From the NCBI RefSeq assembly GCF_900107725.1, contig NZ_FNQO01000003.1:496001-560000 (forward strand): a stretch of 64,000 nt of DNA. Direction: 5' to 3'. The position numbers were made by a program, and so were the translations under genes. Position 1 is the first letter of the stretch. Each line of letters starts with the position of its first letter. Below, one piece after another: positions 45,091-54,389 of the stretch. The notes beneath the pieces were generated by a model. It made no database searches. It was not told the origin of the DNA and saw only the letters and a program-made list of their open reading frames with translations. This DNA is from Microbulbifer marinus (GTDB lineage Bacteria; Pseudomonadota; Gammaproteobacteria; Pseudomonadales; Cellvibrionaceae).

Positions 45091-45753
45091 GTGTTCAAAT
45101 CATTTTTTGTAATTAGCCTGGCCTTGTTGAGCGGCTGCACCACTGTGGTCATCGACGAGTATCGACGCAGTGACGGCGAACTCGCCGAAGGTGACTCGGT
45201 GGTGATTCTGGGGCGGCGTCATTCCAGTGATTACGAAACCGAACCGGACCTGATTGACTGTGTCGGACAGGAGCTGCACGACCCGGGGCGCGGCGTCAAC
45301 GTGATTGCAGAGAAGCAGTTTGTGGACGCCATGTATCCCTGGTTCGAGCCGCGCACCGCGCCCATGCATGTGCGCTCACTCGACCGGCTAATGGAAATTC
45401 CCGATGTGCGTAAGCGCATGGAGGCCTACGGTGTCAAATATATCGTTTGGATAGACGGCTCTACGGAAACCACTGCCAGCGCCGGCTCTATCGGCTGCTC
45501 CATCGGTACCGGTGGGGCCGGTTGCTTCGGCTTCGGCACCTGGGACAAGGAGTCCGATTACGAGGCCTCGGTCTGGGATTTTCGCGACAAGGAACTTTCG
45601 GGCAAGCTCAGTGCCGACGCCAAGGGCACGTCCTATATGCCTGCCATCGTCGTACCGATTCCACTGATCGCCCGCGTGCAGAATAACGCATGTAAAGGCA
45701 TGGCGGCGCAACTACAGCAGTTCCTGCTGCCAGCTCACGGCAGCAAATCTTAG
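45091..45753 (+). CDS. Cluster lipoprotein B
   Basis: Encodes 220 residues from a GTG with AGGAGG 5 bases upstream. The lipobox is LLSGC (Cys16). The mature part has VVIDEYRRSDGELAEGDSVV, IPDVRKRMEAYGVKYIVWID and a Gly-rich insertion GSIGCSIGTGGAGCFGFGT. Cysteines in CVGQ, GCSIG, AGCFG and NACKG could form disulfides. The helix-strand arrangement around KYIVWIDG looks like an ABC-auxiliary or CsgG-like nucleotide-free domain, but I cannot assign a family. It starts 12 bases after lipoprotein A. Confidence 0.7.
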   Translation: MFKSFFVISLALLSGCTTVVIDEYRRSDGELAEGDSVVILGRRHSSDYETEPDLIDCVGQELHDPGRGVNVIAEKQFVDAMYPWFEPRTAPMHVRSLDRLMEIPDVRKRMEAYGVKYIVWIDGSTETTASAGSIGCSIGTGGAGCFGFGTWDKESDYEASVWDFRDKELSGKLSADAKGTSYMPAIVVPIPLIARVQNNACKGMAAQLQQFLLPAHGSKS

Positions 45754-45784
45754 GGTTGCAAACAGTTTAGGGAGGGAAAGAGAG

Positions 45785-47239
45785 ATGCAATATTTCAATA
45801 AGATACTCATCTGTGCCCTGGTCGCAGCAGCAGCCGGCTGCGCTTTCAATCCGGCCACCAACCGTCCGGACCTGGTGCTGATGTCGGAAGAGAAGGAAAT
45901 CAAAATCGGCCGGGAGATGCATCAGAAACTGATCGAGAGTACGCCGATCTATAAAGACCCCGTGCTGACCGCCTATGTCAATCATGTGGGGCAGAAGGTA
46001 GCGGCAGCCAGCGACAGGCCGGAGATCGAATATCACTTCACGATTATCGACAGCCAGGACATCAACGCCTTCGCCCTCCCCGGTGGCTATGTCTATATCA
46101 ACCGCGGCCTGCTCACTTACCTGCATTCGGAGGCAGAGATGGCGGCAGTACTGGCACACGAAGTCGGCCATATCACGGCACGTCACGCGGTGCGACAAAA
46201 GACGGCCGCCACGGGAGCCGGAGTCGCATCGGTATTGTCGGTGTTGGTAACCGGTAGTGGCGTGGTCGGGGACGTGGCCAACTTGTGGAGCACGGCGGCA
46301 GTCAAGGGTTATGGCCGCGACATGGAGCTGGAAGCAGACCGTTTCGGTGCGCAGTACATGTACAACGCCGGCTACGATCCCATGGCGATGATCAACGTCA
46401 TCGGTCTCCTCAAGGACCAGGAGACCTTCTCACGGCGCCGCGCGAGAATAGAGGGCAAGAAACAGCAGACGTATCACGGCGTATTCTCCACCCACCCGCG
46501 CAACGATATCCGCCTGCAGGAGGTCGTAGAAGCGGCCGGTAAATTGCCGGAAGACCAGAAGATTACCAAGGTCGAATACTACCGCGAGAAAACGGATGGC
46601 CTGGTGTACGGCAACAATGCCCAGCAGTCGGAAAAAAATCGCTATAACCATCAGCGTCTGGGCTTTTCGCTGTTGTTCCCGGAGAACTGGAAAGTCGAGA
46701 ATCAGCGCTCCGCGATTGTCGGTGTGGCACCGGACAATAGCGCGACCATCACGATCAAGGTCGTCCAGCGCAAGAGCAACCAGCCCGCCGACATGGCCCT
46801 GCGCGAGGTTTACGATGTGCGCAAACTGGAGCAGGATGAACAACTGAACCAGTATCGCCTCACCGGTCACACAGGCAGGCTGCCAGCCGCCGACGCGGCA
46901 GATCCCGATAGAGTCGCCGTGATTTACTATGGTAGTCGTCAATATATTCTTGAAGGAAAGGTTAACAAGGATTTCGGCAAGGATGCAGAATCTCTCAACG
47001 AATATGATAATTTGTTCCTAACCAGTATCCGCAGCTTCCGCCCGCTGCGGAAAACTGACATTATCAAACCGGATATCAAGCGCGTTCGCTATGTGAAGGC
47101 CAATGAAAAGACCACTTTTGCCTCGCTGGCACGGCATATGGAAATAGGAAAATATGCGGAGGAGCAGCTGCGTCTGCTGAACGGTTACTATCCACGCGGC
47201 GAACCCAAGCCCGGTGAGTGGATCAAGATAGTGGAGTAA
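45785..47239 (+). CDS. M48-family zinc metallopeptidase lipoprotein
   Basis: Encodes 484 residues, with GGAGGG upstream. The signal ends in a lipobox-like AAAGC (Cys19). The catalytic motif HExxH is in AAVLAHEVGHITARHAV near residue 124, and the third ligand Glu is in GRDMELEADRFG near residue 183, as in BepA/Oma1-type peptidases. Residues about 280-410 form a second beta domain (LGFSLLFPENWKVENQRS), and the end resembles a LysM-type module (VRYVKANEKTTFASLAR; LLNGYYPRGEPKPGEWIK). It probably trims or monitors envelope proteins. Last gene of the cluster, before a hairpin. Confidence 0.88.
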   Translation: MQYFNKILICALVAAAAGCAFNPATNRPDLVLMSEEKEIKIGREMHQKLIESTPIYKDPVLTAYVNHVGQKVAAASDRPEIEYHFTIIDSQDINAFALPGGYVYINRGLLTYLHSEAEMAAVLAHEVGHITARHAVRQKTAATGAGVASVLSVLVTGSGVVGDVANLWSTAAVKGYGRDMELEADRFGAQYMYNAGYDPMAMINVIGLLKDQETFSRRRARIEGKKQQTYHGVFSTHPRNDIRLQEVVEAAGKLPEDQKITKVEYYREKTDGLVYGNNAQQSEKNRYNHQRLGFSLLFPENWKVENQRSAIVGVAPDNSATITIKVVQRKSNQPADMALREVYDVRKLEQDEQLNQYRLTGHTGRLPAADAADPDRVAVIYYGSRQYILEGKVNKDFGKDAESLNEYDNLFLTSIRSFRPLRKTDIIKPDIKRVRYVKANEKTTFASLARHMEIGKYAEEQLRLLNGYYPRGEPKPGEWIKIVE

Positions 47240-47254
47240 TTTCCCGGTGTCGCT

Positions 47255-47280
47255 ACGGGATGTATCACAGGGCATCCCGT
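47255..47280 (+). terminator. Hairpin at the end of the cluster
   Basis: ACGGGATG, a ten-base loop and CATCCCGT form a perfect 8-base-pair stem 16 bases after the M48 stop. No U-run follows, but it marks a natural end of the fourteen-gene block before the unrelated ligase gene. Confidence 0.45.
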
Positions 47281-47384
47281 CGACGGCTCAATTTCGACAT
47301 TACGTTGGAACACGCTCGAGCCAGACAACAACGATAAAGCTCAAGCCCAGAATAATCAGAACCGATAATAATAAGGAGCACACA

Positions 47385-49016
47385 ATGTTCGGCATGATGA
47401 TGCAGTCTCAACTTACCCTGACGGGAATCATGCGCCACGCGCAGAGCAATTTTCCCAATAGTGAAATCGTCTCTGTTACCGCGGACAATCCCCAACACCG
47501 TTACACTTACCGCGATGCTTTCACACGCGCCGCGCAGCTGGCGAATGCACTGCAGAAACTGGGTGCCCAACCCGGCGACCGCATCGGCACTCTGGCCTGG
47601 AATGACTACCGCCACTTCGAACTCTACTACGCCACCTCGTGCAGTGGCCTAGTATGCCACACTATCAACCCGCGGCTGTTCCCGGAGCAGATCGCCTATA
47701 TCGTCTCGCACGCAGAGGATCGCTGGCTGTTCATCGATCCGATGTTCGTACCATTGCTGGAAGCCCTAGCCGAGCAATTACCCGGCGTGAAAGGCTATGT
47801 AGTGCTGACCGATAGCGCGCATATGCCCGACACCAGCCTGCCCAACGCCATCTGTTACGAAACGCTGCTCGAATCCGAGCCCACCGAATTTGCCTGGCCG
47901 GAACTGGATGAACAGACGGCGGCTGCGCTCTGTTACACCTCTGGCACCACCGGCAATCCCAAGGGCGTGCTCTATTCCCACCGTGCGATGGTGTTACACA
48001 CCTACGGCGTATTGATGCCGGACGTGTTCGCGTTACAGGGCGATGAAGCCGTGCTGCCGGTCGTACCGATGTTCCACGTCAACGCCTGGTCCATTCCCTA
48101 CGCGGTGCCTGCGGTGGGGGCCAAACTGGTATTCCCCGGCCCGAAGATGGGCTGTGGCGAGACACTGAGTAACCTGATGCAGCGAGAAGGCGTCACTATT
48201 GCCGCCGGGGTGCCCACGGTGTGGCTGGCTCTGCTGAAACACCTGCGGGAAACCAATGAGACGATCCCGAGCCTCAACCGGGTCGTGGTGGGAGGCTCCG
48301 CCTGCCCCTGGAGTATCATGCAGGAGTTCGAAGAGAAGCACGGCGTATACACCCATCACGCCTGGGGCATGACGGAGATGAGTCCGCTCGGCACCTACAA
48401 CGCCCGCATCCCCGCGACCGTGCCCGCCGACGAAGCCAAGGCACTGCGCCTGAAGCAGGGCCGCGCCGCCTTCGGTGTCGAGATGCGCATCGTCAACGAC
48501 CAGGGTCAGCCGTTACCCCATGACGGCACCGCATTCGGCGCTCTGCAAGTGCGCGGCCCCTGGGTCTGCGAACGCTATTACAGGGCCGAGGAATCCGCGC
48601 TGACGGCAGACGGCTGGTTCGATACCGGCGATGTCGCCACGATTGATCCACAGGGATACCTGGGAATTACCGACCGCACCAAGGACGTGATCAAATCCGG
48701 CGGCGAGTGGATATCGTCTATCGAGCTGGAAAACTTCGCCATGACGCTGCCCGGCGTGGCCGAGGCCGCGGTCATCGGCGTCGCCCATGAGAAATGGGCG
48801 GAGCGCCCGCTGCTGATTCTCGTTGCCGCGCCCGGAGCACAGCTGGACCCGCAAGCAGTTCTCGCGGCCTTCAAGGGCAAGGTGGCGAGCTGGTGGATTC
48901 CCGACGACTGTATCGTCGTTGAAGAGCTACCCCACACCGCGACAGGTAAGATCAGCAAAAAGGACCTGCGCCAGCAGTTTGCCGACTACCAATGGCCTGA
49001 AGAGGCGACCGCGTAA
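47385..49016 (+). CDS. Medium/long-chain acyl-CoA synthetase (AMP-binding family)
   Basis: Encodes 543 residues from the ATG at 47385, with AAGGAG 6 bases upstream; the frame back to 47247 is non-coding. The adenylation motifs are CYTSGTTGNPKGVLYSHRA (P-loop), HHAWGMTEMSPLGTYN, WFDTGDVATIDPQGYL and the C-terminal lysine in PHTATGKISKKDLR. Closest in pattern to the AlkK/FadD3-like medium- or long-chain fatty acid ligases. The reaction is fatty acid plus CoA plus ATP to acyl-CoA, AMP and PPi. Cytoplasmic or membrane-associated. Confidence 0.92.
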   Translation: MFGMMMQSQLTLTGIMRHAQSNFPNSEIVSVTADNPQHRYTYRDAFTRAAQLANALQKLGAQPGDRIGTLAWNDYRHFELYYATSCSGLVCHTINPRLFPEQIAYIVSHAEDRWLFIDPMFVPLLEALAEQLPGVKGYVVLTDSAHMPDTSLPNAICYETLLESEPTEFAWPELDEQTAAALCYTSGTTGNPKGVLYSHRAMVLHTYGVLMPDVFALQGDEAVLPVVPMFHVNAWSIPYAVPAVGAKLVFPGPKMGCGETLSNLMQREGVTIAAGVPTVWLALLKHLRETNETIPSLNRVVVGGSACPWSIMQEFEEKHGVYTHHAWGMTEMSPLGTYNARIPATVPADEAKALRLKQGRAAFGVEMRIVNDQGQPLPHDGTAFGALQVRGPWVCERYYRAEESALTADGWFDTGDVATIDPQGYLGITDRTKDVIKSGGEWISSIELENFAMTLPGVAEAAVIGVAHEKWAERPLLILVAAPGAQLDPQAVLAAFKGKVASWWIPDDCIVVEELPHTATGKISKKDLRQQFADYQWPEEATA

Positions 49017-49027
49017 TCTGACCGCCC

Positions 49028-49062
49028 GCACCACTGCGGTTCATATTAAACCGCAGCGGTGC
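49028..49062 (+). terminator. Hairpin downstream of the acyl-CoA ligase
   Basis: GCACCACTGCGGTT, loop CATATTA and AACCGCAGCGGTGC pair over 14 positions with a single A-C mismatch, 11 bases after the stop. No U-run follows. Confidence 0.55.
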
Positions 49063-49168
49063 ATCACGCCCCCTTCGACTCAATTCCCACCGCGTGCCAC
49101 AACCTGATATCTCTTTGTCACATTTATTGAGTACAACATACACACCGCAACCAATATCCACGCACACA

Positions 49169-50260
49169 ATGATTAAGAATGTCCTGGTCGCGCTGCTGTC
49201 AGCTACGGCTATTGCTTGCAGTGCCGACGCTGCAGCCGCACCAAGCTCAGACTCCAACCCGCAAAGACCGATCGTAATAGCCCACCGCGGCGCCTCGGGA
49301 TACCTGCCCGAGCACACCCTCGAAGCAAAAGCGCTGGCCTATGCCATGCGGCCGGACTATATCGAGCAGGACCTGGTGCTCAGCAAAGATAATCACCTGA
49401 TCGTTATGCACGACATATACCTCGACAATACGACGGACGTGGCCGAGGTTTTCCCAGGGCGGGCGCGCGATGACGGCCACTACTACACCATCGATTTTAC
49501 CCTGGCAGAATTGAAGCAGCTCAATGTTACCGAGACCTTTGTTGCGGGGCCGCAAGGTCCCGTGGCGAAATACCCCAACCGTTTCCCGCTATGGAAATCA
49601 AGCTTCCAGCTCTCTACGCTCGCGGAGGAAATTGAGCTGATCCAGGGACTTAACCGCACACTGGGCTACGATATCGGCATCTATCCGGAAATCAAAAAAC
49701 CCCATTTCCACCACCGGGAAGGCAGGGATATTGCCACACTGACACTCACCAAACTGAAGCAATACGGGTATACGGGCAGGGAGCAGAAAATCTATCTGCA
49801 GAGTTTCGATGCCGAAGAACTGCAGCGCATCAAACGGGAACTGATGCCGCGTCTCGATATGGACCTGCCGCTGATTCAGTTGATTGCGATAACCGCATGG
49901 GGGGAGAAACAGCTAGAGGTGGACGGCAAGCTCAGTAATTACGATTATGACTGGATGCTGGAGCCCGGCGGGCTGGAACGGATAGCAACCTACGCCGACG
50001 GTATCGGACCCTGGCTGGGGATGCTGGCGCAAGTGAAGGAAGGCCAGCTTCATACCACCGGGCTCGCACAAAGAGCTCGCCAGCACCAGCTGCAGGTGCA
50101 TCCCTATACCTTTCGTGCCGATCCGAGCGAACTGCCGCCGGAGGTGGAAAGCTTTGAGAGGCTGCTCCATATAGCAGTGGAGCGCATCGGTATCGACGGT
50201 CTCTTCACCGATCATCCCGACAAGGCCCTGTCCTACCTGTCGCGGAACAACCCTCAATAG
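49169..50260 (+). CDS. glpQ: Secreted glycerophosphodiester phosphodiesterase
   Basis: Encodes 363 residues from the ATG at 49169. The signal peptide is MIKNVLVALLSATAIACSAD; the Cys in AIACS could also serve as a lipidation site. GDPD motifs are VIAHRGASGYLPEHTLEA, EQDLVLSKDNHLIVMHD and the later Glu in YPEIKKPHFHHREG. The length and inserted loop (DFTLAELKQLNVTE) fit the periplasmic GlpQ type, which releases glycerol 3-phosphate from deacylated phospholipids. No glpT lies beside it. Confidence 0.92.
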   Translation: MIKNVLVALLSATAIACSADAAAAPSSDSNPQRPIVIAHRGASGYLPEHTLEAKALAYAMRPDYIEQDLVLSKDNHLIVMHDIYLDNTTDVAEVFPGRARDDGHYYTIDFTLAELKQLNVTETFVAGPQGPVAKYPNRFPLWKSSFQLSTLAEEIELIQGLNRTLGYDIGIYPEIKKPHFHHREGRDIATLTLTKLKQYGYTGREQKIYLQSFDAEELQRIKRELMPRLDMDLPLIQLIAITAWGEKQLEVDGKLSNYDYDWMLEPGGLERIATYADGIGPWLGMLAQVKEGQLHTTGLAQRARQHQLQVHPYTFRADPSELPPEVESFERLLHIAVERIGIDGLFTDHPDKALSYLSRNNPQ

Positions 50261-50289
50261 CCTCGCTCACGCGTAGCTTAGCAACCCTA

Positions 50290-52170
50290 CTAGTGGGATT
50301 CCGCGCCTTCCTCGGCGGGATGTTCGGCTACCTTATTGCGACCGCGACTCTTTGCCTGATAGAGGGCGCGGTCGGCATGTTTCAGCAGCGACTCGATCGT
50401 GCAACCCGGCTCGCCGCACGCGATGCCGATACTCGATGTGAACTGCAGGGTGCCATCGCCGGTATCCACCTTGATCCTGGCGATATAATCGCGCAGGCGT
50501 TCGGCGGTATGTTGTGCGTTCTTGCTATCTTCCGGGATCAGCAAACCAAACTCTTCACCTCCCAAGCGACCAAAAATATCGGTCTCCCTGATTTGGCCGA
50601 GAATAGTCTGGCTGAATGAACGCAATGCCTCATCGCCGATACCGTGCCCATGGGCGTCGTTGATGGCCTTGAAATGATCGATATCGAACATCAGCAGGCT
50701 GACGGGCTGCCGCTGTCGCCGCGCCAGTTTTATCTGCAAGGCGGAGTCGGCGAGGAAACTGCGGCGATTGCGGATGCCAGTCAGCGGATCCGTGCGCGCC
50801 TCCTGCTCGGCCTGGCGCTTGGCCATCTCCAGTTCACGAGTACGGGCCCAGACAAGGTCCTGCAGTTCTTCCCTGGACTGCTCCAGGTGTCTGCGATATT
50901 GAGTCTCCGCCAGCTGCTTCTCCTGGCGCAAACGGCGAACCTTGATGCCGATAGCCGCCATAATGGTCAGCATTTCTGTAAATGAGGCGAAAGGCGGCCA
51001 GTAGTAGTTGATAAAGTTGTGCTCCACATAGCCGATATCCCTAAACGCCTGCACCACCAGCCCGACCATCAAGACGCTCCAGGCCACTGCGAAAACGATG
51101 GCTTCCCGGGAGCCCTGCCGCCAGCGCAGCAGGCCGATTACCGGCATGACCGGGTACAGCAGCAGCGCCAGGGTGATCGTAACCAACGCCAGGATTTTGA
51201 TTTCCAGTAATGCTCCGATTAACAGCAAACTCGCGTTCGCCATCATCAGCAACACCACATAATCCAGCTTGGGCGTGAACTTTTTGGTCTGCAAGAAAAT
51301 ACGGGCGAAGATCAGCCCGCACAGAATCGTGACGGCGCCGCTGATCGACATATAGCGCCACTCGAATCCCTCGCGGATCACATATTGGTGTGTGTAGCCG
51401 AGAATGGTCGCCCACACGGTAATTTTCGACAGCGCATAAACCGAATAGGCGTAGTAGGTGTGGCTGCCGGTCGCGATGCCGCCGACCAGAGAGAAGATCG
51501 ACATCAAAAAGAAACCGCCAAACAGGAAGGCAATGGATGCCGTCTCGATGGTATGGCTGCTGCGGAGGTTGTCCGGATTCCAGATGCGCATACTCGGAAA
51601 GACATACCCCGCCTCATCCGAGCTGAACTTGACCATGAACTCCCGCGTCTGTCCGGGCGCCAGGGCCACCGGGAAGACGAAGCGGTTGTGGGAAACGGGG
51701 CGATGGTCAAACGGTTCGCTCATCGACAGGGTGAGCGAATGTTCGAACTCTTCCGCCGCTCCCAGCGGTCGCTGAAAAACGGCCAGCTCTATCAGCTGGT
51801 GGTCGACGTACTCGATATTCAGGCTGACCGGAGCTTCCGTGACATTGCGGAGCGCAAAACGGGACCAGAATGCGCCTTTTTTGAGACCGGTCGAACCAGC
51901 ACTCAATAATGGACCGAAACCTCCACTCTCGTAGATCCTGGTGACGTCCTCCACGGTATGGCTGTCATCCGGATCGTGCCAGATTTCCTGCTGCCCGGTA
52001 AATCGATCGCCGCTTTCCCGGCCGTTGACATCGATCGCATCACTCGGGACTGCACCGAGGGGCGTCGTCAGCAATAACAGGAAGAGCCCCAGCAGAACGA
52101 ATAGGGGAGCGGAAGGGGAGAGCGCTTTTTCGCGCGCGGCAAATCCCTGCATGAAGTGCATTCTTATCAT
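50290..52170 (-). CDS. Membrane diguanylate cyclase with 7TMR-DISM sensor (GGDEF)
   Basis: Encodes 626 residues; ATGs at 52170, 52161 and 52152 are all possible starts. A signal segment leads to a periplasmic DISM7TM2-type sensor domain (about 50-190), seven membrane helices (about 205-400), a short coiled coil (RLRQEKQLAETQYRRHLEQS) and a GGDEF domain. The active site is GRLGGEEFGLLIPED, and the inhibitory site RETD lies five residues before it, so product feedback is likely. It makes cyclic di-GMP from GTP in response to an external signal, often a sugar. Confidence 0.92.
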   Translation of the reverse strand: MIRMHFMQGFAAREKALSPSAPLFVLLGLFLLLLTTPLGAVPSDAIDVNGRESGDRFTGQQEIWHDPDDSHTVEDVTRIYESGGFGPLLSAGSTGLKKGAFWSRFALRNVTEAPVSLNIEYVDHQLIELAVFQRPLGAAEEFEHSLTLSMSEPFDHRPVSHNRFVFPVALAPGQTREFMVKFSSDEAGYVFPSMRIWNPDNLRSSHTIETASIAFLFGGFFLMSIFSLVGGIATGSHTYYAYSVYALSKITVWATILGYTHQYVIREGFEWRYMSISGAVTILCGLIFARIFLQTKKFTPKLDYVVLLMMANASLLLIGALLEIKILALVTITLALLLYPVMPVIGLLRWRQGSREAIVFAVAWSVLMVGLVVQAFRDIGYVEHNFINYYWPPFASFTEMLTIMAAIGIKVRRLRQEKQLAETQYRRHLEQSREELQDLVWARTRELEMAKRQAEQEARTDPLTGIRNRRSFLADSALQIKLARRQRQPVSLLMFDIDHFKAINDAHGHGIGDEALRSFSQTILGQIRETDIFGRLGGEEFGLLIPEDSKNAQHTAERLRDYIARIKVDTGDGTLQFTSSIGIACGEPGCTIESLLKHADRALYQAKSRGRNKVAEHPAEEGAESH

Positions 52171-52385
52171 AGTTATTCAAGCTGCGATTCATTCACCGGC
52201 TGTCGCGACGGCAAGGAATCGGCGCAGTTTAATGGTAAACATCCAGAGGCCCGCAGCTTGCAAGGTTACTACAGATTTTTATTCCAAGAAATTCGAATAA
52301 GGCGACAGGAGACGCGCCTGTATATCGCGGCACAGGCGGCAACAGGCACAAACGGCAGAATAGGCAGAATAGGCAGGCAAACAAG

Positions 52386-52412
52386 AAAAGACCGCTCGTA
52401 GAGCGGTCTTTT
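52386..52412. terminator. Bidirectional intrinsic terminator
   Basis: AAAAGACCGCTC, loop GTA and GAGCGGTCTTTT form a 12-base-pair stem with U-runs on either strand, immediately after the enoyl-CoA hydratase stop and upstream of the GGDEF gene. Confidence 0.9.
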
Positions 52413-52415
52413 TAC

Positions 52416-53195
52416 TTATTCAAATTTGGAAAAGTCCGCCGGGCGCTTTTCCATGAAAGCCGTAGCGGCCTCCTTGAACTCTTCCGAGGCCAGGCGACAC
52501 TGGAAGTGGCTGCCCTCTTCCTTCATCACCTCCAGCCCCCGCTCATAGCTACCGGCGCGCAGCAGCTGTTTGCTCAGGCGCACCGCCTCGGGTGCCTTGG
52601 CCGCAAGCTCGGCGGCTGTCTGCCGGGCACGAGCCAGGGCTTCGTCGGCAGGAACTGCGGCGTTGCAGATTCCCAGCGCCACCGCCTCGTCGGCACCGAA
52701 CTTTTTACCCAGCAGTAATAATTCAGACGCCTTGGCGTGGCCGGCGAGCCGCGGCAGAAAGAAGCTGGAGCCGTATTCCGGGCACAGCCCCAGGTTGACG
52801 AACGGCATCTGGAACATCGCATCGTCGCCGGCGAAAGCCATATCACAGTGCAACAGCATGGTCGTGCCGATCCCCACCGCGGGGCCATTAACGGCTGCCA
52901 CCACCGGCTTCGGGAAGTTATAGAGCGCGACCATAAACTGGAACACGGGTGAATCGGCGCCGGACGCGGAACCACCGAGGAAATCCATCAGGTCGTTGCC
53001 ACTGGTGAACACTCCCTCGGCACCGGAGATGACGACGACTCGGACCTCGGCGCTGCTGGCAGCACCGTTGAGCAGTTCTGCCATGGCGCTATACATGGCC
53101 ATGGTCAGGGCGTTCTTGCGCTCGGGACGATTGATGGTGATTTCCAGGATTCGGTCGCTGACCTGGGCCTGGATTTCTGCGCATGGGCTTTGCAT
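52416..53195 (-). CDS. Enoyl-CoA hydratase/isomerase family protein
   Basis: Encodes 259 residues, the family norm; GGAGAT precedes the ATG. The crotonase oxyanion-hole segments are ISGAEGVFTSGNDLMDF and AAVNGPAVGIGTTMLLHCD, followed by FVNLGLCPEYGSSFFLPRL, where the catalytic acidic residue is expected (here Glu in PEYGS). It hydrates or isomerises acyl-CoA double bonds; the exact substrate is not readable. It lies alone between two terminators or gaps. Confidence 0.88.
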   Translation of the reverse strand: MQSPCAEIQAQVSDRILEITINRPERKNALTMAMYSAMAELLNGAASSAEVRVVVISGAEGVFTSGNDLMDFLGGSASGADSPVFQFMVALYNFPKPVVAAVNGPAVGIGTTMLLHCDMAFAGDDAMFQMPFVNLGLCPEYGSSFFLPRLAGHAKASELLLLGKKFGADEAVALGICNAAVPADEALARARQTAAELAAKAPEAVRLSKQLLRAGSYERGLEVMKEEGSHFQCRLASEEFKEAATAFMEKRPADFSKFE

Positions 53196-53391
53196 GGTGA
53201 TCTCCGGATTGCGAACACGACAGGGGGGGACTTACCCCCAGGGCGGCAAGTCGCGGTCACTGCTGCTGGCACTGCGACCGCGGCCATGGGCCGCTTCATC
53301 AAGTGCCCCCATATTAGCCGCTGCCAGAACGTGGGCGAGGCCAGAATCGACCACTTTCGTTGACGGGAGTGGCCTTCATCCCCGCCGGCAG

Positions 53392-54312
53392 CTATTTGCC
53401 AGCGACCGAGTCGCGGCGCAACGGCTGACACATACAGTGCACGCCGCCACCGCCGGGCGTGATCATGGAAATATCGGGGTCGATGACCTCCAGGCCTTGG
53501 GCTCGGCACTTTTCAGCGAGCCCCTTGTTGGCCTGCGGCAGCATCACCCGGTCGTTGCCGAGCGCGACAACATTGACGCCCAGCTCCAGCACCTGCGGGA
53601 AAGGAATGTCGATAATCTCTATATTGCGACTCCTGAACCACTGCACCAGCCCCGGCTCCACCGCGTCCATGCAGATGGCGGCCAGCTTCTCCGCCAGCAT
53701 CGCCACCAGCACATCGATATGCAGGAAGAAGGGGTCAAACTGATAGCCCTTCACTTCCCAGCCTTCTTTCTCGACCCAGCCTTTCAACTGCGCGAAGCCC
53801 TCGGCGCTGGTGCGCTCACCGGAATAACCGCACAGGATCACACCCGGTTCCAGTACCATGAAATCGCCTCCCTCGAGGGAGCCGGCGGTTATCACGTCGT
53901 AGATCGGGATATCCAGCTGCGCATATTTTTTCACGATCGGCACCCACTCGCCGCGGCGCCAGGGGCTGTACATCTGCGTGACGATTGGGCCCCACGGGGT
54001 CATTACCGAGGAATCGCGACCGTAGATCTGATACGGCAGCGCGCTGTCCGCCGGAATGATGTGAGTATTTACTCCTGCCTGGCGATAGGCGTCGAGCATT
54101 TCCGCGTGCTGGGCCGCGGCCACCCTGTGATCGAATTTCATGCCCAGGCGCTCGGCGCGGCGCGCGCTGGCGTTGCCGGTGCGCCAACTGAAATTGTCCA
54201 CCGGACCGATCAGCACATCGCGCAACGGACCGTACTCGGAGTCCATACCCCAGTCTGCCAGAGGTTGGGTACCGCCGTTGTCCTGGCGGCGCTTCAACGT
54301 GAATTCAGTCAT
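53392..54312 (-). CDS. Amidinotransferase/arginine deiminase-fold hydrolase
   Basis: Encodes 306 residues from the ATG at 54312; a GTG at 54327 is possible. The fold is a five-bladed propeller: motifs include YGRDSSVMTPWGPIVTQM, GSLEGGDFMVLEPGVILCG, FFLHIDVLVAM (catalytic His) and the nucleophile in GGGGVHCMCQPL near the C-terminus. Relatives include dimethylarginine dimethylaminohydrolase, arginine deiminase and glycine amidinotransferase, all acting on guanidino groups. It sits 77 bases downstream of an M20 carbamoylase-type gene on the same strand, which suggests a two-step breakdown of a guanidino compound. The exact substrate is unknown. Confidence 0.82.
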   Translation of the reverse strand: MTEFTLKRRQDNGGTQPLADWGMDSEYGPLRDVLIGPVDNFSWRTGNASARRAERLGMKFDHRVAAAQHAEMLDAYRQAGVNTHIIPADSALPYQIYGRDSSVMTPWGPIVTQMYSPWRRGEWVPIVKKYAQLDIPIYDVITAGSLEGGDFMVLEPGVILCGYSGERTSAEGFAQLKGWVEKEGWEVKGYQFDPFFLHIDVLVAMLAEKLAAICMDAVEPGLVQWFRSRNIEIIDIPFPQVLELGVNVVALGNDRVMLPQANKGLAEKCRAQGLEVIDPDISMITPGGGGVHCMCQPLRRDSVAGK

Positions 54313-54389
54313 CGGTCTCTGTTCCACTCTCTACACCCGCTCGCGCTCGCAGTGAGCGCACACGGCAAAATTTCTCGACCAGCACCGTG

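Noticed and set aside
31910-47239. Zorya anti-phage system
   Set aside because: The MotA/ExbB-like protein invites the comparison, but there is no OmpA-domain ZorB, no ZorC and no helicase/nuclease ZorD, and most genes are exported proteins.
47247-47384. Upstream extension of the acyl-CoA ligase
   Set aside because: AAGGAG is placed exactly for the ATG at 47385, and the extension overlaps the cluster-end hairpin.
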